From Micromonospora ureilytica (GTDB lineage Bacteria; Actinomycetota; Actinomycetes; Mycobacteriales; Micromonosporaceae): DNA of 64,000 bases. A program made the translations under genes and the position numbers. The number at the start of each line of letters is the position of its first letter. The stretch's first letter is position 1. Below the pieces are notes generated by a model. The model searched no databases and was not told the origin of the DNA. It was given only the letters and a program-made list of their open reading frames with translations. This document shows, one piece after another, positions 53,191 to 62,395 of this stretch. The stretch covers positions 620,001 to 684,000 of the forward strand of contig NZ_JADOTX010000001.1 in assembly GCF_015751765.1 (NCBI RefSeq), given 5' to 3'.

Positions 53191-54078
53191 ATGGATATCG
53201 TTCTCGAAACTGAACAGCTCGGAAAGAGGTACGGCAAGGCCTGGGCGTTGCAGGACTGCTCGCTGCGCCTGCCGGCCGGGAGGGTGGCCGCCCTGGTCGG
53301 CCCCAACGGAGCGGGCAAGAGCACCCTGTTGCACTTGGCGGTCGGTCTGCTGCGGCCGGACGCCGGCACCGTACGGGTCTTCGGCCGGATGCCGTACGAC
53401 AACGTCGCCGTCCTGTCCGAGGTCGGCTTCGTGGCCCAGGACACCCCGCTGTACCGGGACTTCACGGCGGACGAGCTGTTCACCATGGGAGCCAAGCTGA
53501 ACCGGCGCTTCGATACGGCACTAGCGCACCGCCGGCTGGCGCAGATCGGCATCCCGCGCGACAAGCCGGTCGGCAAGCTGTCCGGCGGTCAGCGGGCCCA
53601 GGTTGCCCTCGCCCTGGCGATGGCCAAGCGCCCACGGCTGCTACTGCTCGACGAACCGGTCGCCAGCATCGACCCGCTGGCCCGGCGCGAGTTCCTCCAG
53701 ACGCTGATGGGCGTCGTCGCCGAGACAGGCACCACGGTGCTGCTGTCCTCGCACATCCTGGCGGACCTCGAACGCACCTGCGACCACCTCATCGTGTTGC
53801 ATGCCTCAAAGGTGAAGCTCACCGGCGACGTCAGTGCCCTGCTCGCCGAACATCGGCAGCTCGTCGGCCCCCGAGACGACCGCCCGCTGCCCGCCGGGAT
53901 CGCGCAGGTGATACGGGCCGAGCACACCGACCGGCAGTCCACGCTGCTGGTCCGCACGAACGCAACGCTGCGCGATTCGGCATGGGAGGCGTACGACGTC
54001 ACTTTGGAGGACCTCATCCTCGCCTACCTCGGCGATGGCACCTCTCAGCCGAACACCGAATGGGAGGTGCCGGCATGA
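53191..54078 (+). CDS. ABC transporter ATP-binding protein
   Basis: The ATG at 53191 follows GGAAGGG. The 295-residue protein has the full ABC set: Walker A GPNGAGKST, Q-loop VGFVAQDTPLY, signature LSGGQRAQVALALAMA, Walker B LLLLDEPVASIDPL and H-loop SSHIL. A C-terminal extension of about 80 residues is typical of two-component exporter ATPases of the BcrA/DrrA-like class. The stop overlaps the permease start (ATGA). It is probably controlled by the divergent two-component system. Confidence 0.93.
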   Translation: MDIVLETEQLGKRYGKAWALQDCSLRLPAGRVAALVGPNGAGKSTLLHLAVGLLRPDAGTVRVFGRMPYDNVAVLSEVGFVAQDTPLYRDFTADELFTMGAKLNRRFDTALAHRRLAQIGIPRDKPVGKLSGGQRAQVALALAMAKRPRLLLLDEPVASIDPLARREFLQTLMGVVAETGTTVLLSSHILADLERTCDHLIVLHASKVKLTGDVSALLAEHRQLVGPRDDRPLPAGIAQVIRAEHTDRQSTLLVRTNATLRDSAWEAYDVTLEDLILAYLGDGTSQPNTEWEVPA

Positions 54079-55064
54079 TTTGGCTCGCCTGGCGGCAACA
54101 CCGCAAGCAGGCACTGTTCACCGCGATCGGCCTCGCGTTGCTCGCCGTGTTCATGGTCCCCACCGGTCTGGCCATGCGGCACACCTTTGCCGACCTGGGC
54201 CTGGACGACTGCGTCAGCGCGCTGGGTACCGCCTCGATGATCCCGGCCGACGCCGACACCTGCGGCAAGGCGTCCGTCCAGTTCAACGGCCAGTACGGCG
54301 TGATGACCATGATCGGTGTGCTCTTCCTCGTCCTGCCGCTGCTGGTCGGGCTGTTCTGGGGTGCGCCGCTTGTCGCCCGCGAGATCGAGCAGAGCACCCA
54401 CCGCGTGGTCTGGACCCAGGGCGTCAGCCGAGGACACTGGGCCCTGGTCAAGTTCGGGGTCGCCGGCGCGGTCGCGCTCGTCGCCTCGGTGGTCTATGGG
54501 TTGGGCGTCTCGTGGTGGCTGACCCCGATGAGTCAGGCCGGGCAGCACGGCCGCTTCAACGTCTTCTTCTTCGACATGCAGGGCACTGCCCCGATCGGCT
54601 ACACGATCTTCGCGGTCGCGCTCGGCATCTTCGCCGGCACCATCTGGCCCAAGGTGCTGCCGGCGATGTCCGCCACGCTCTTCGGGTTCCTCGGGTTGCG
54701 CATCGTCCTGACGACACTCGCCCGGCCGCACTACCTGCCCGCCCGCGTGGTGACATTCCCCCTCCAGGACGCCGTCGAGCAGACCAACCCGGCCGCCGGC
54801 GACTGGATCCTGTCCTACGGTATCCGCGACGCCTCCGGCAAGATGGTCACGGCCAACGCGCAGATCGCCTGCGCCCCCGAGGCTGCCGGACCGGGAGGCG
54901 CGTGCGGCGCCGACCTCGGCATCACCTCGGGCGCCTACAACTGGCAGCTCTACCAACCCGGAACCCGGTTCTGGCTGTTCCAGGGCATCGAGACCGGCAT
55001 CTTCGTCGCCGTCGCCGCCCTGCTGCTCTACCTCGCAGTCCGCCGCGTCCGCCGCCTCGCGTGA
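54075..55064 (+). CDS. ABC transporter permease
   Basis: The 329-residue protein has six predicted membrane helices and starts MIWLAWRQHRKQALFTAIGL, a typical start of actinobacterial ABC-2-type permeases. A large extracellular loop follows helix 1 (with two cysteines, in DDCVSALG and DTCGKASV), and another lies before the last helix. APLVAREIEQSTHRVVWTQGVSRGHW is the conserved ABC-2 membrane segment. With the ATPase encoded upstream it should form an exporter. The substrate is unknown; peptide antibiotics or lipids are likely given the kinase type. Confidence 0.9.
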   Translation: MIWLAWRQHRKQALFTAIGLALLAVFMVPTGLAMRHTFADLGLDDCVSALGTASMIPADADTCGKASVQFNGQYGVMTMIGVLFLVLPLLVGLFWGAPLVAREIEQSTHRVVWTQGVSRGHWALVKFGVAGAVALVASVVYGLGVSWWLTPMSQAGQHGRFNVFFFDMQGTAPIGYTIFAVALGIFAGTIWPKVLPAMSATLFGFLGLRIVLTTLARPHYLPARVVTFPLQDAVEQTNPAAGDWILSYGIRDASGKMVTANAQIACAPEAAGPGGACGADLGITSGAYNWQLYQPGTRFWLFQGIETGIFVAVAALLLYLAVRRVRRLA

Positions 55065-55090
55065 CCACGAAGCCGTCCATAGGAGGCCTC

Positions 55091-56116
55091 ATGCGCAAGC
55101 TCACCTACATCGCCGCCGTGGCCCTGGCGGCCGGTGCCGCCCTGCTGGCCGCCATGCCGTCCGAGTCATCACCGGGCGCCGCCTCCGGCGCCCGCCCCCA
55201 GGATGCCCAGGAGGCCATCCTCGCCGCGTTCGACCGCTACGACGTCGTGGCCGGAGCCAGTCCGAACGACATCTTCCTCGACCTGATCCGCAATCCCGCT
55301 TTCCCGAGCAAGGCCGACGTCATCGCCGTCGAGTGCGGTAATTCGCTCTACCAGCCACTTCTGGACCGCTACATCGCGGGCGAGGACGTGCCGCTGGGCG
55401 ACGTACGCCAGGTGTGGCGCAACACCACCCAGCCGAGCTGCGGCTTCTCGGTCTTCTACGAGCGGCTCTTCCCGCTCGTGCGCGAGGTCAACAGGGGTTT
55501 GCTGCCGGCGGAGAAACTGCGCGTGGTGGCCTGTGATCCGCCCATCGACTGGAGCAAGGTGACCAGCCCTGAAGGCCTCGCGCCCTTCGAGGAACGGGAC
55601 CGCACCATCGCCGCGCTGATGAAAAGTGAGGTGCTCTCCAAAGACCGCAAGGCACTTATGCTCTTCGGGATCAGCCACCTGCTGCACGGCGCCGGCAGCG
55701 CGGTCGCGATGTACGAGCAAGAGTTCCCTGGCGTCACGTACACCGTCGCCCCGCACTTCGGCTTCCAGAAGGACAACAAGAAGCTGGAAAAGCGGATGGC
55801 CGGCTGGCCGGTGCCGTCGGTCGTCCCGTTCGCAGGAACCTGGCTGGGCCAACTCGACGCGTCCTACTTCGAGTCCCGGCCCGGGCAGCCGCCCGCGGCC
55901 AACGGCTACCCCGGCGCAGACGCCTACCTCTACACCGGCCCCCGAGCCCTCATCCTGCGGCAACAGATCGCCGCCTCCACCGTCCTGGACACGAAGTACA
56001 TCACGGAACTCCGGCGACGAGCCACCGCCGTAGCGGATCCCCCCGGCGGCCTCATGCACCCAGAAACGTTCTTCCGACGCGAACTCGAGTCAGGCGCATT
56101 GGAATTCGGGACCTGA
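55091..56116 (+). CDS. Secreted protein of unknown function linked to ABC/TCS module
   Basis: A strong AGGAGGCCTC ribosome-binding site precedes the ATG, 26 bases after the permease. The 341-residue product has a Sec-type signal peptide (about residues 1-38). The mature part has conserved-looking blocks: AFDRYDVVAGASPNDIFLDLI, ADVIAVECGNSLYQPLLDRYI, QVWRNTTQPSCG, LRVVACDPPIDWSKV and ALMLFGISHLLHGAG. Their spacing distantly resembles the erythromycin-esterase/ChaN-like fold with its Glu and His, but I cannot confirm this. Three cysteines are present. Co-transcription with an ABC exporter under a sensor kinase suggests envelope stress or drug response. Confidence 0.8.
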   Translation: MRKLTYIAAVALAAGAALLAAMPSESSPGAASGARPQDAQEAILAAFDRYDVVAGASPNDIFLDLIRNPAFPSKADVIAVECGNSLYQPLLDRYIAGEDVPLGDVRQVWRNTTQPSCGFSVFYERLFPLVREVNRGLLPAEKLRVVACDPPIDWSKVTSPEGLAPFEERDRTIAALMKSEVLSKDRKALMLFGISHLLHGAGSAVAMYEQEFPGVTYTVAPHFGFQKDNKKLEKRMAGWPVPSVVPFAGTWLGQLDASYFESRPGQPPAANGYPGADAYLYTGPRALILRQQIAASTVLDTKYITELRRRATAVADPPGGLMHPETFFRRELESGALEFGT

Positions 56117-56149
56117 CACGCCGGGGCGAGGAGATGGGACTCCGACGCG

Positions 56150-56350
56150 TTGCCCAGTGTCGTGTGTCGGAGTTCTTTCGACGGTGGGTTTCGGTGAGGA
56201 TCTGGTCGGCGGTCTTGGTTCAGAGGAACGGTTCGCAGCGCTGGTTGTAGGCGTCGATGAAGGTGCGGATGGCACCGAGCAGGTCGAGCACGGCCGGGTG
56301 GACGGAGGCGAGGTCGGTGACTACGTCGCTCGAGATGACCTTGAGCATCC
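56150..56350 (-). pseudogene. IS630-type transposase C-terminal remnant
   Basis: On the minus strand the frame reads AVLDLLGAIRTFIDAYNQRC and EPFL, then a TGA at 56220-56222 where IS630-family transposases have tryptophan, then TKTADQILTETHRR. This is the standard C-terminus of IS630-family transposases (FI.AYN.RC.PF.WTKTAD.IL). The catalytic core is missing, so only a fragment remains and it is further inactivated by the stop. The rest of the gap to the serine hydrolase gene (to 56524) holds nothing I can identify. Confidence 0.75.
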
Positions 56351-56524
56351 GGTGGGCAATTGTGGAGAACCGTCGAGCTACCGCGGAGCTGGAGCAACCG
56401 ATCGAGGATCGGTCCCTCCGGCTGCGGGCCATCGGGGTGCTCGTCGGCTGGCATAGAACTTCCGCTGTGGCCTCGGTTCTGCGCCGGGGCCACAGCTCTT
56501 GGCTGGCTGGCCAGAGAAGTCGCC

Positions 56525-57751
56525 CTAGTGACGGGGATGGGGCCGGTGTTCTCCGGCCCCGGTGATCAGCAGTCGAGCCTGGGTGTCGATGGGTGTGGTG
56601 CTGCCGGCCTCGTAGTTGCAGAGGTTCACGTAGACGTACCCGTTGGCGGGGTACCACTCCAGGGCGGTCGAGATGCCCATGGTGGTGCCGCCCTTGTGGC
56701 CGAGGCCCCAGTGGTCGTTGACCAGAACCGCGCTGAGGCCGTAGCACTCGAACAGGGACTGCGCGGGTAGGCCGGGCTTGGGCGGCAGCGGCGGCGCCGG
56801 GAACTTGGGGGTGGTCGCCAGCCAGGTGTACGCGGTGTCGAGCAACTTGCCGCCGGTCAGCGCGGTGACGAACGCGGTCAGGTCGGGGGTTGTGGAGAAG
56901 GCGCCGCTGGCCCCGTGGCCGATGTACGTGTCGAGCAGGTGGTTGTCGACGCGCGCGCCGCCGGACGGCGGCGGGGCGTACGGGTGGGCGATGCGGCGGT
57001 TGGTGTCCCACTGATCGCGGTTGTAGAAGTCGGAGCTGATCATCCCGGCCGGCCGGAAGATGTGCTTGCGGACGTAGTCGTAGAAGCTCTGGCCGGAGAC
57101 GGCGGCGACGATGTAGGCCAGGGTGATGTAGCCGTTGTTGCTGTATGTGTAGCCGGTGCCGGGCGGAAACAGCAACGGTGCCGCCTGGACGAGCTTCAAC
57201 AGCTCGCGGGTCACCTCTGCCTCGCTGGTCCAGGACCTGAGGACGTCGCCGCTATCGCGTGCCACGTCCGCCAGGCCCGAGGTGTGCGTCAGCAGTTGAT
57301 GCACGGTCACCGTGTCGCCGATTGCCGCAGGGAAGCCGGTCAGGTAGGCGCTCAGCTTCTCGTGGTAGGCGACCTTGCCCTGCTGTACGAGCTGGCCGAT
57401 CGCGATACCGGTGAAGATCTTGGTGATCGAGCCGAGCGCGAAGATGGTGTCCGGCCGGTTGGGGATGGACTGCTCCTTGTCGGCCATGCCGTACGTGCGC
57501 GACAGCACCGGGCGACCGTTGTGCAGCAACAACAACGTGCCGGAGTACCGGTCGGTGGCGGCGGACTGGGCGATGAGCTGATCCAGCGCTCCGCCGGGCC
57601 GCAGGTCCGCCGGCACGGGATCGGACCCGCGGTGGTCGGACTCGGCACCGGCGTGGGCGGAGGCGGGTACCGCCAGCAGCCCGCCGGTGGCCAGCGGCAC
57701 TGCTCCGAGCAGGCCCAGCACGGAGCGTCGAGAGGGTCGCAGTGTGGTCAT
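56525..57751 (-). CDS. Secreted beta-lactamase-family serine hydrolase
   Basis: The ATG at 57751 gives a 408-residue protein with a twin-arginine-like signal peptide (RRSVLGLLGAVPLATGGLL, cleaved near residue 32). It has the three active-site boxes of serine D,D-peptidases: SxxK in LGSITKIF, YxN in TYSNNGYITLAYI, and an HKGGTTMG triad replacing KTG. It probably hydrolyses D-amino-acid peptides or esters outside the cell. It differs from the cytoplasmic relative at 44914 by its export signal. It is divergent from the NarL-type kinase gene. Confidence 0.88.
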   Translation of the reverse strand: MTTLRPSRRSVLGLLGAVPLATGGLLAVPASAHAGAESDHRGSDPVPADLRPGGALDQLIAQSAATDRYSGTLLLLHNGRPVLSRTYGMADKEQSIPNRPDTIFALGSITKIFTGIAIGQLVQQGKVAYHEKLSAYLTGFPAAIGDTVTVHQLLTHTSGLADVARDSGDVLRSWTSEAEVTRELLKLVQAAPLLFPPGTGYTYSNNGYITLAYIVAAVSGQSFYDYVRKHIFRPAGMISSDFYNRDQWDTNRRIAHPYAPPPSGGARVDNHLLDTYIGHGASGAFSTTPDLTAFVTALTGGKLLDTAYTWLATTPKFPAPPLPPKPGLPAQSLFECYGLSAVLVNDHWGLGHKGGTTMGISTALEWYPANGYVYVNLCNYEAGSTTPIDTQARLLITGAGEHRPHPRH

Positions 57752-57845
57752 GCCACCAGCCTCCGGTCCCGGCTGCGCTACCCGCATCCGGCCGGAGTCG
57801 TCATCGCGTTCTGTCGCGCGAGGGATGTGCGCCACGCCGGGGTCC

Positions 57846-57855
57846 GTCGTACGAC
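57846..57855. promoter_or_regulatory. Palindrome upstream of the kinase operon
   Basis: The perfect 10-bp palindrome GTCGTACGAC lies 38 bases before the kinase start, in the divergent gap. Its position suits autoregulation by the NarL-type regulator or control of the serine hydrolase. One palindrome of this length can occur by chance. Confidence 0.3.
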
Positions 57856-57893
57856 AGACGCGGCGGCCCGGCGGCGGACCGTAGGCTTGCCCG

Positions 57894-59192
57894 GTGGCAG
57901 GACAGGTCCTCACCGCGGCACGCCGGTTGGCCGGTCGGGCGGCGCTACGCGACGCCTCGCTCGCGGCCGGCCTGCTCGCCGCGGTCGCGCTGCTGGGCCC
58001 CCCGCACCAGCGCGCCGTGGTGCTCTGGTGGATCGCGACCGGCGTCGCCGTGATCGCGGTGGGGCTGCGCAACCGCTGGCCGCTCGCGATGCTGGTGGTC
58101 AGCACGGTATGCGTCGCGGCACACGTGGCGCAGGGCTCGCTCATCGGCGGGTCCGACGCCGCCGTGCTGATCCTCGTGTACACGGTCGCCGCCCGCCGAT
58201 CGCCGGCGACGTCCCTGGCCACGCTCGCCGGCGTCCTGCTGGTCCTGCTCTGCTGGAACGGATACTTCGCCCTGCGCGGACGGTCGGCACCGGGCATTCC
58301 ATCGATGGCCTTCCAGGTCAACAACGTCGAACAGGGCGCGGGCCCGGCGTTCGAACGTACCGAGTTGATCGCCGGCGACAACACCGGCGGGACGGCCCGG
58401 TGGAGTGGCCCGGCCGTGCTGGGCGGCGCGCTGGTCGCGGCGTGGGCGATCGGCTCCGGCAGCCGCAGCCGCCGCGCCTACCTCGACCAGCTCGCCGCCC
58501 GGGCACGGGACCTGCAGCGCGAACAGGACCAGCGGGCCGCCCTCGCCATGGCCGCCGAGCGCGACCGGATCAGCCGGGAGCTGCACGACGTCGTCGCGCA
58601 CGGCCTGTCCCTCATCGTGATCCAGGCGCAGGGCGGCGCGGCGGCCCTGGACGACCAGCCGGCTGAGACCCGGGTCGCGCTCGATGCGATCGTGCGCACC
58701 GGCCGCGCGTCCCTCACCGACATGCGCCGGGTCCTCGACGCACTGGGCGAGGGCGAGGACGCGTGGCACCCGCCACCCGGACTGGCGCAGCTGCCCACCC
58801 TGGTCGACCAGGTACGCCGTGCCGGCACCGGGGTACGGCTGCGCATCGATGGCGTGGCCGCGCCGCTGCCCGCGCCGCTGGACCTGTCGGCGTACCGCAT
58901 CGTGCAGGAAGCGCTGACCAACGTGATGAAGCACGCCGGCGCGGGTTCGTCCGCTGACATCGTTCTGTGCTACCGGGAGACCGAGCTCGACATCGAGATC
59001 CGCAACGGTACCGTCGGAGGCGGGGCCGATGGCGGCGGCAAAGGAGGTGGCGTGGTGGTGGCCGACGGCAACGGCCTGTCCGGCATGCGGGAACGGGTCC
59101 ACCTCTTGGGGGGACGGTTCACCGCCGGCCCCCGGCCCGACGGCGGGTTCCAGGTGTGGGCCAACCTGCCGATCGGAAACAGGCGAGCATGA
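57894..59192 (+). CDS. NarL-type sensor histidine kinase
   Basis: The GTG start gives a 432-residue protein with four to five membrane helices in the first 190 residues, including an extracellular loop between helices (residues 125-175). The HisKA_3 box has the phospho-acceptor histidine in ISRELHDVVAHGLSLI, and the HATPase domain follows (AYRIVQEALTNVMKHA, then GNGLSGMRERV). A Gly/Asp-rich insert (GGGADGGGKGGG) interrupts the ATPase domain loop, a feature of this copy. It is co-translated with the response regulator. Confidence 0.93.
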   Translation: MAGQVLTAARRLAGRAALRDASLAAGLLAAVALLGPPHQRAVVLWWIATGVAVIAVGLRNRWPLAMLVVSTVCVAAHVAQGSLIGGSDAAVLILVYTVAARRSPATSLATLAGVLLVLLCWNGYFALRGRSAPGIPSMAFQVNNVEQGAGPAFERTELIAGDNTGGTARWSGPAVLGGALVAAWAIGSGSRSRRAYLDQLAARARDLQREQDQRAALAMAAERDRISRELHDVVAHGLSLIVIQAQGGAAALDDQPAETRVALDAIVRTGRASLTDMRRVLDALGEGEDAWHPPPGLAQLPTLVDQVRRAGTGVRLRIDGVAAPLPAPLDLSAYRIVQEALTNVMKHAGAGSSADIVLCYRETELDIEIRNGTVGGGADGGGKGGGVVVADGNGLSGMRERVHLLGGRFTAGPRPDGGFQVWANLPIGNRRA

Positions 59193-59854
59193 TCCGAGTG
59201 CTGCTCGCCGACGACCAGGCACTGGTCCGTACCGGATTCCGGCTGATCCTGACGCAGGCGCCCGACATGGCGGTGGTCGGCGAGGCCGCCGACGGGGAGC
59301 AGGCCGCCGCCATGGCTCGCGAGTTGCGGCCGGACGTCGTGCTGATGGACGTCCGGATGCCATCCGTCGACGGGGTCGAGGCCACCCGCCTGATCCGGGC
59401 CGGCGGGGCGGGCCCGACCCGGGTCCTGATCCTGACCACCTTCGACCTCGACGAGTACGTCTACGCCGCGCTGCGGGCCGGCGCCAGCGGCTTCCTCCTC
59501 AAGGACACCCTCGCCGCCGACCTGCTCTCCGCGATCCGCGTCGTGGCCACCGGCGACGCGGTAGTGGCGCCCAGCGCGACCCGCCGGCTGCTCGAACGAT
59601 ACGTACCGGCGGGAGCACCGCAGGCCGCCGTCACCGACCCCGGTGTGCTGACCGAGCGGGAACGCGAGGTGCTCACGCGCGTCGCCCGGGGCCTGTCCAA
59701 CGTCGAGATCGCCGACCGGCTCCACCTGTCCGAGGGCACCGTGAAGACCCATGTCAGTCGCGTGCTGGCCAAGCTCAACCTGCGCGACCGGGTCCAGGCC
59801 GTGGTGTACGCGTACGAATCCGGCGTCGTCCGCGCGGGAGCCGCCGACCATTGA
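59189..59854 (+). CDS. NarL/LuxR-family response regulator
   Basis: The start overlaps the kinase stop (ATGA). The 221-residue protein has a receiver domain (LADDQ, Asp54 in VVLMDVRMPSVDG, FLLKDTLAADL) and a LuxR helix-turn-helix (LTEREREVLTRVARGLSNVE, then TVKTHVSRVLAKLNL). It is clearly a paralogue of the regulator at 37595 (most of the receiver core is identical). The serine hydrolase divergent to the kinase could be its target. Confidence 0.93.
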   Translation: MIRVLLADDQALVRTGFRLILTQAPDMAVVGEAADGEQAAAMARELRPDVVLMDVRMPSVDGVEATRLIRAGGAGPTRVLILTTFDLDEYVYAALRAGASGFLLKDTLAADLLSAIRVVATGDAVVAPSATRRLLERYVPAGAPQAAVTDPGVLTEREREVLTRVARGLSNVEIADRLHLSEGTVKTHVSRVLAKLNLRDRVQAVVYAYESGVVRAGAADH

Positions 59855-60429
59855 GCGGCCAGCGGTCCTGGAGCGCACGTTCGACCAGCTCGCCGAGGCG
59901 ATCCGCGCCGAATAGCCGTCCAGCCCAGGCCCGTGGGCTCCAGCCGGATGGACTTTCACAACGCGCGCGCGCGAGCAGCAAGCGGCAGCCACCCGCAAGA
60001 TCAGGTGCACTGTATTCGGCAGAAGCGGGCAGGTGACCGAGGTGGCGCTCGGCGTCTATCAACTACCCTGAGTGACGCCGCGCTTGAGATTGTGACCATG
60101 AGGTGGGGCCGCCTATGGCCGTCAGAATCAAGCGGCTGTTGAGGTAGGCGGTCCAGTCGGCTGCATCACCACCGTCATCCCCGGGCCCAACGATCAGATT
60201 GCCAACGGGAAGCGGCGAGGACGACGTAGCGGCCGACCGCCGACCTTCGATCCCGCCGCCGATAAGCGCCGCAACCAGGTCGAGCGCGGCTTCAACCGAC
60301 GCAACACTGGCGCGACCTCGCCACCCGTTACGACAAGCTCGGCTCTCACCTCCAGGCCACCCTTGACCTGGTCGAAACCCTTGACCGGCTACGCGCCGTC
60401 CCCGACCACCAAGATCTACGAGACAGAAC
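59855..60429. other. Region without intact genes, IS debris
   Basis: No complete gene is visible. The first part has an alternative frame reading PAVLERTFDQLAEAIRAE, which looks like the end of a lost gene, and a short (CG)n run at 59961-59972. The second half holds the transposase remnant. The stretch appears to be a site of past insertion and deletion. Confidence 0.55.
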
Positions 60430-60433
60430 CTAG
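60150..60433 (+). pseudogene. IS5-type transposase remnant
   Basis: A frame reads GCITTVIPGPNDQIANGKR, then RGRRSGRPPTFDPAADKRRNQ and VERGFN. A frameshift near 60300 then moves to QHWRDLATRYDKL, which ends ...VPDHQDLRDRT with a TAG at 60431-60433. RGGRPPxFDxxxYxxRNxVER...W..(A/L)TRYDK is the C-terminal signature of IS5-family DDE transposases. Only this C-terminal third survives and the frame is broken. The stop overlaps the end of the oxidase gene on the other strand. Confidence 0.78.
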
Positions 60434-62277
60434 CGGTCTCGGCGGCGGGGGCGGTAGCTGGCCACTGTGGCGGGGAGGCCGCGGCGGATGATCCCGGCCC
60501 AGTCGGTGTCGCCGCGCAGCACCGCCGCGGCGGTCTTGCGGGCCTGCTCGGCGGTGAAGTGCGGTGGCAGCATCAGCTCGGCCGGGTCGACCAGGGCGTT
60601 GATCACCACCGGCCGGTCGGCGGTGAGCGCCCGGTCCCAGACGTCCCGCACCTGATCCGGCGAGTCGATCAACTCGCCGTGCAGCCCGAGCACCTCCGCC
60701 CACTTGTGGTACGCGATGTCCGGCAACTGCTGGCTGTCGGGGAACATCGGCGTTCCCTCGCTGGAACGTTGTTCCCAGCTGACGAACGCCAGATCCCGGT
60801 TGTTGAGCACCAGCACCACGAAGCGCGGGTCGGCCCAGCTGCGCCAGTACTTCGCCACGGTGATCAGCTCGTTGACGCCGTTCATCTGCATGGCGCCGTC
60901 GCCGATCAGTGCGACCAGCGGCCGGTCCGGGTGGGCGAACTTGGCGCTCAGCGCGTACGGCATGGCGCCACCCATGGACAGCAGCGTGCCGGACAGGCTG
61001 GCCAGCATCCCGGGGCGTACCTGGATGTGTCGGGCGTACCAGGCGGTGGCGGTGCCGCAGTCGACGGCGATCAGCACGTCGTCGGGCAGTCGTTCGTTCA
61101 GGGTGTGGAAGAGCAACTGGGGGTTGACCGGGTCGGCGGTCTGCTCGGCCAGGTCGCGTTGCACGCGGCGCCACGCCGAGGTGGCCTCGGTGACCTCCGC
61201 CCGCCAGGCGGTCGGCCCGGGGCCGGGGCCCAGCTCGTTCAGCAGTGCCCGCAGCGTGGGGCGGGCGTCGCCGGTCAGGTTCACCTCGGTCGGGTACCGC
61301 AGCCCGAGCTGGGTGCCGTCCAGGTCGATCTGCACCGCGCGGGCCTGCCCGGGCGTCGGGTAGAACTCCGAGTACGGCATGTTGCTGCCCACGATCAGCA
61401 GCCGGTCGCAGCCGCTCATCAGCTGCCAACTGGGTCGGGTGCCGAGCAGCCCGATCGCGCCGGTCACCCACGGTTCGCGGTGGTCGACGGCGGTGAAGCC
61501 GAGCAGCGCGGTGGCCACGCCGGCCCCGAGCCGATCGGCGATCTCGCGGACCTCGTCGCGCGCGCCGAGGGCGCCCTGGCCGACCAGCATGGCCACCCGC
61601 TGCCCGCCGCGCAGCACCTCGGCCGCCCGGCGCACGTCGGCCTCCGGCGGCACCGTCGGCGTGCTGCTCGGCGCGTTGCTGGTCTGGTAGTAGCCGTGCG
61701 CGTGCGGCGGGTTCGGCACGGCCGGCTCGTCCTGGATGTCCAGGGGCAGGATCAGTGCGGTGACGGTACGCCGGGCCAGCGCCGTCCGGCATGCCCGGTC
61801 GACCAGGTGGCGTACCTGCGCCGGGTTGTCGAGCTGGGCCAGGAACGCCGCGGCCACGTCCTTGTAGAGGGCGAGCAGGTCGACCTCCTGGTAATAGCCG
61901 CCGCCCTCGGCGGTGGTCGCGGTGTGCCCGACCAGGGCGATCACGGGTTGGTGGTCGAGCTTGGCGTCGTACAGGCCGTTGAGCAGGTGGATGGCGCCCG
62001 GCCCGCTGGTGACCAGCGCGCAGCCCAGCGGCCCGCCGCCGTACTTGACGTGCGCGGAGGCGGCGAAGCCGGCGGTCTCCTCGTGGCGGACCTGGATGAA
62101 CTGGGCCCGCCCGTTGGTGCGTTGCAGCGCGGAGGTGAGGCCGTTGATGCCGTCACCGGGATAGCCGAAGTAGCGGTGTACGCCCCAGCTGAACAGTCGC
62201 GACACGATGTGGTCCGCGACGGTCGGACGACGGGGCAGAGTGCCCGCTTCGCCCGGCGTGGTGTCGTCTGCGCTCAC
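60430..62277 (-). CDS. Thiamine-diphosphate-dependent oxidase/decarboxylase (PoxB-like)
   Basis: The start is placed at the GTG at 62277 with GGAAGGACC before it; an ATG at 62343 is in frame. The 615-residue enzyme has the three domains of the family. The N-terminal pyrimidine-binding domain has ADHIVSRLFSWGVHRYFGYPGD and the catalytic Glu in QVRHEETAGF. The central domain binds FAD or is structural. The C-terminal diphosphate-binding domain has GDGAMQMNGVNELITVAKYW and LNNRDLAF. Relatives include pyruvate oxidase and pyruvate dehydrogenase (quinone). It stands alone, divergent from the RNA methyltransferase gene. Confidence 0.9.
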   Translation of the reverse strand: MSADDTTPGEAGTLPRRPTVADHIVSRLFSWGVHRYFGYPGDGINGLTSALQRTNGRAQFIQVRHEETAGFAASAHVKYGGGPLGCALVTSGPGAIHLLNGLYDAKLDHQPVIALVGHTATTAEGGGYYQEVDLLALYKDVAAAFLAQLDNPAQVRHLVDRACRTALARRTVTALILPLDIQDEPAVPNPPHAHGYYQTSNAPSSTPTVPPEADVRRAAEVLRGGQRVAMLVGQGALGARDEVREIADRLGAGVATALLGFTAVDHREPWVTGAIGLLGTRPSWQLMSGCDRLLIVGSNMPYSEFYPTPGQARAVQIDLDGTQLGLRYPTEVNLTGDARPTLRALLNELGPGPGPTAWRAEVTEATSAWRRVQRDLAEQTADPVNPQLLFHTLNERLPDDVLIAVDCGTATAWYARHIQVRPGMLASLSGTLLSMGGAMPYALSAKFAHPDRPLVALIGDGAMQMNGVNELITVAKYWRSWADPRFVVLVLNNRDLAFVSWEQRSSEGTPMFPDSQQLPDIAYHKWAEVLGLHGELIDSPDQVRDVWDRALTADRPVVINALVDPAELMLPPHFTAEQARKTAAAVLRGDTDWAGIIRRGLPATVASYRPRRRDR

Positions 62278-62395
62278 CTGGCTGGTCCTTCCCGTCGAGT
62301 CCGATGCCCGCCGGTCATTCCCCTTCTTCTCTGGACAAAACACCCCGTCGGGCGGGCGTCGAAGCGCGATGCCCCGCGTCCGGCAGAATCGTCGG

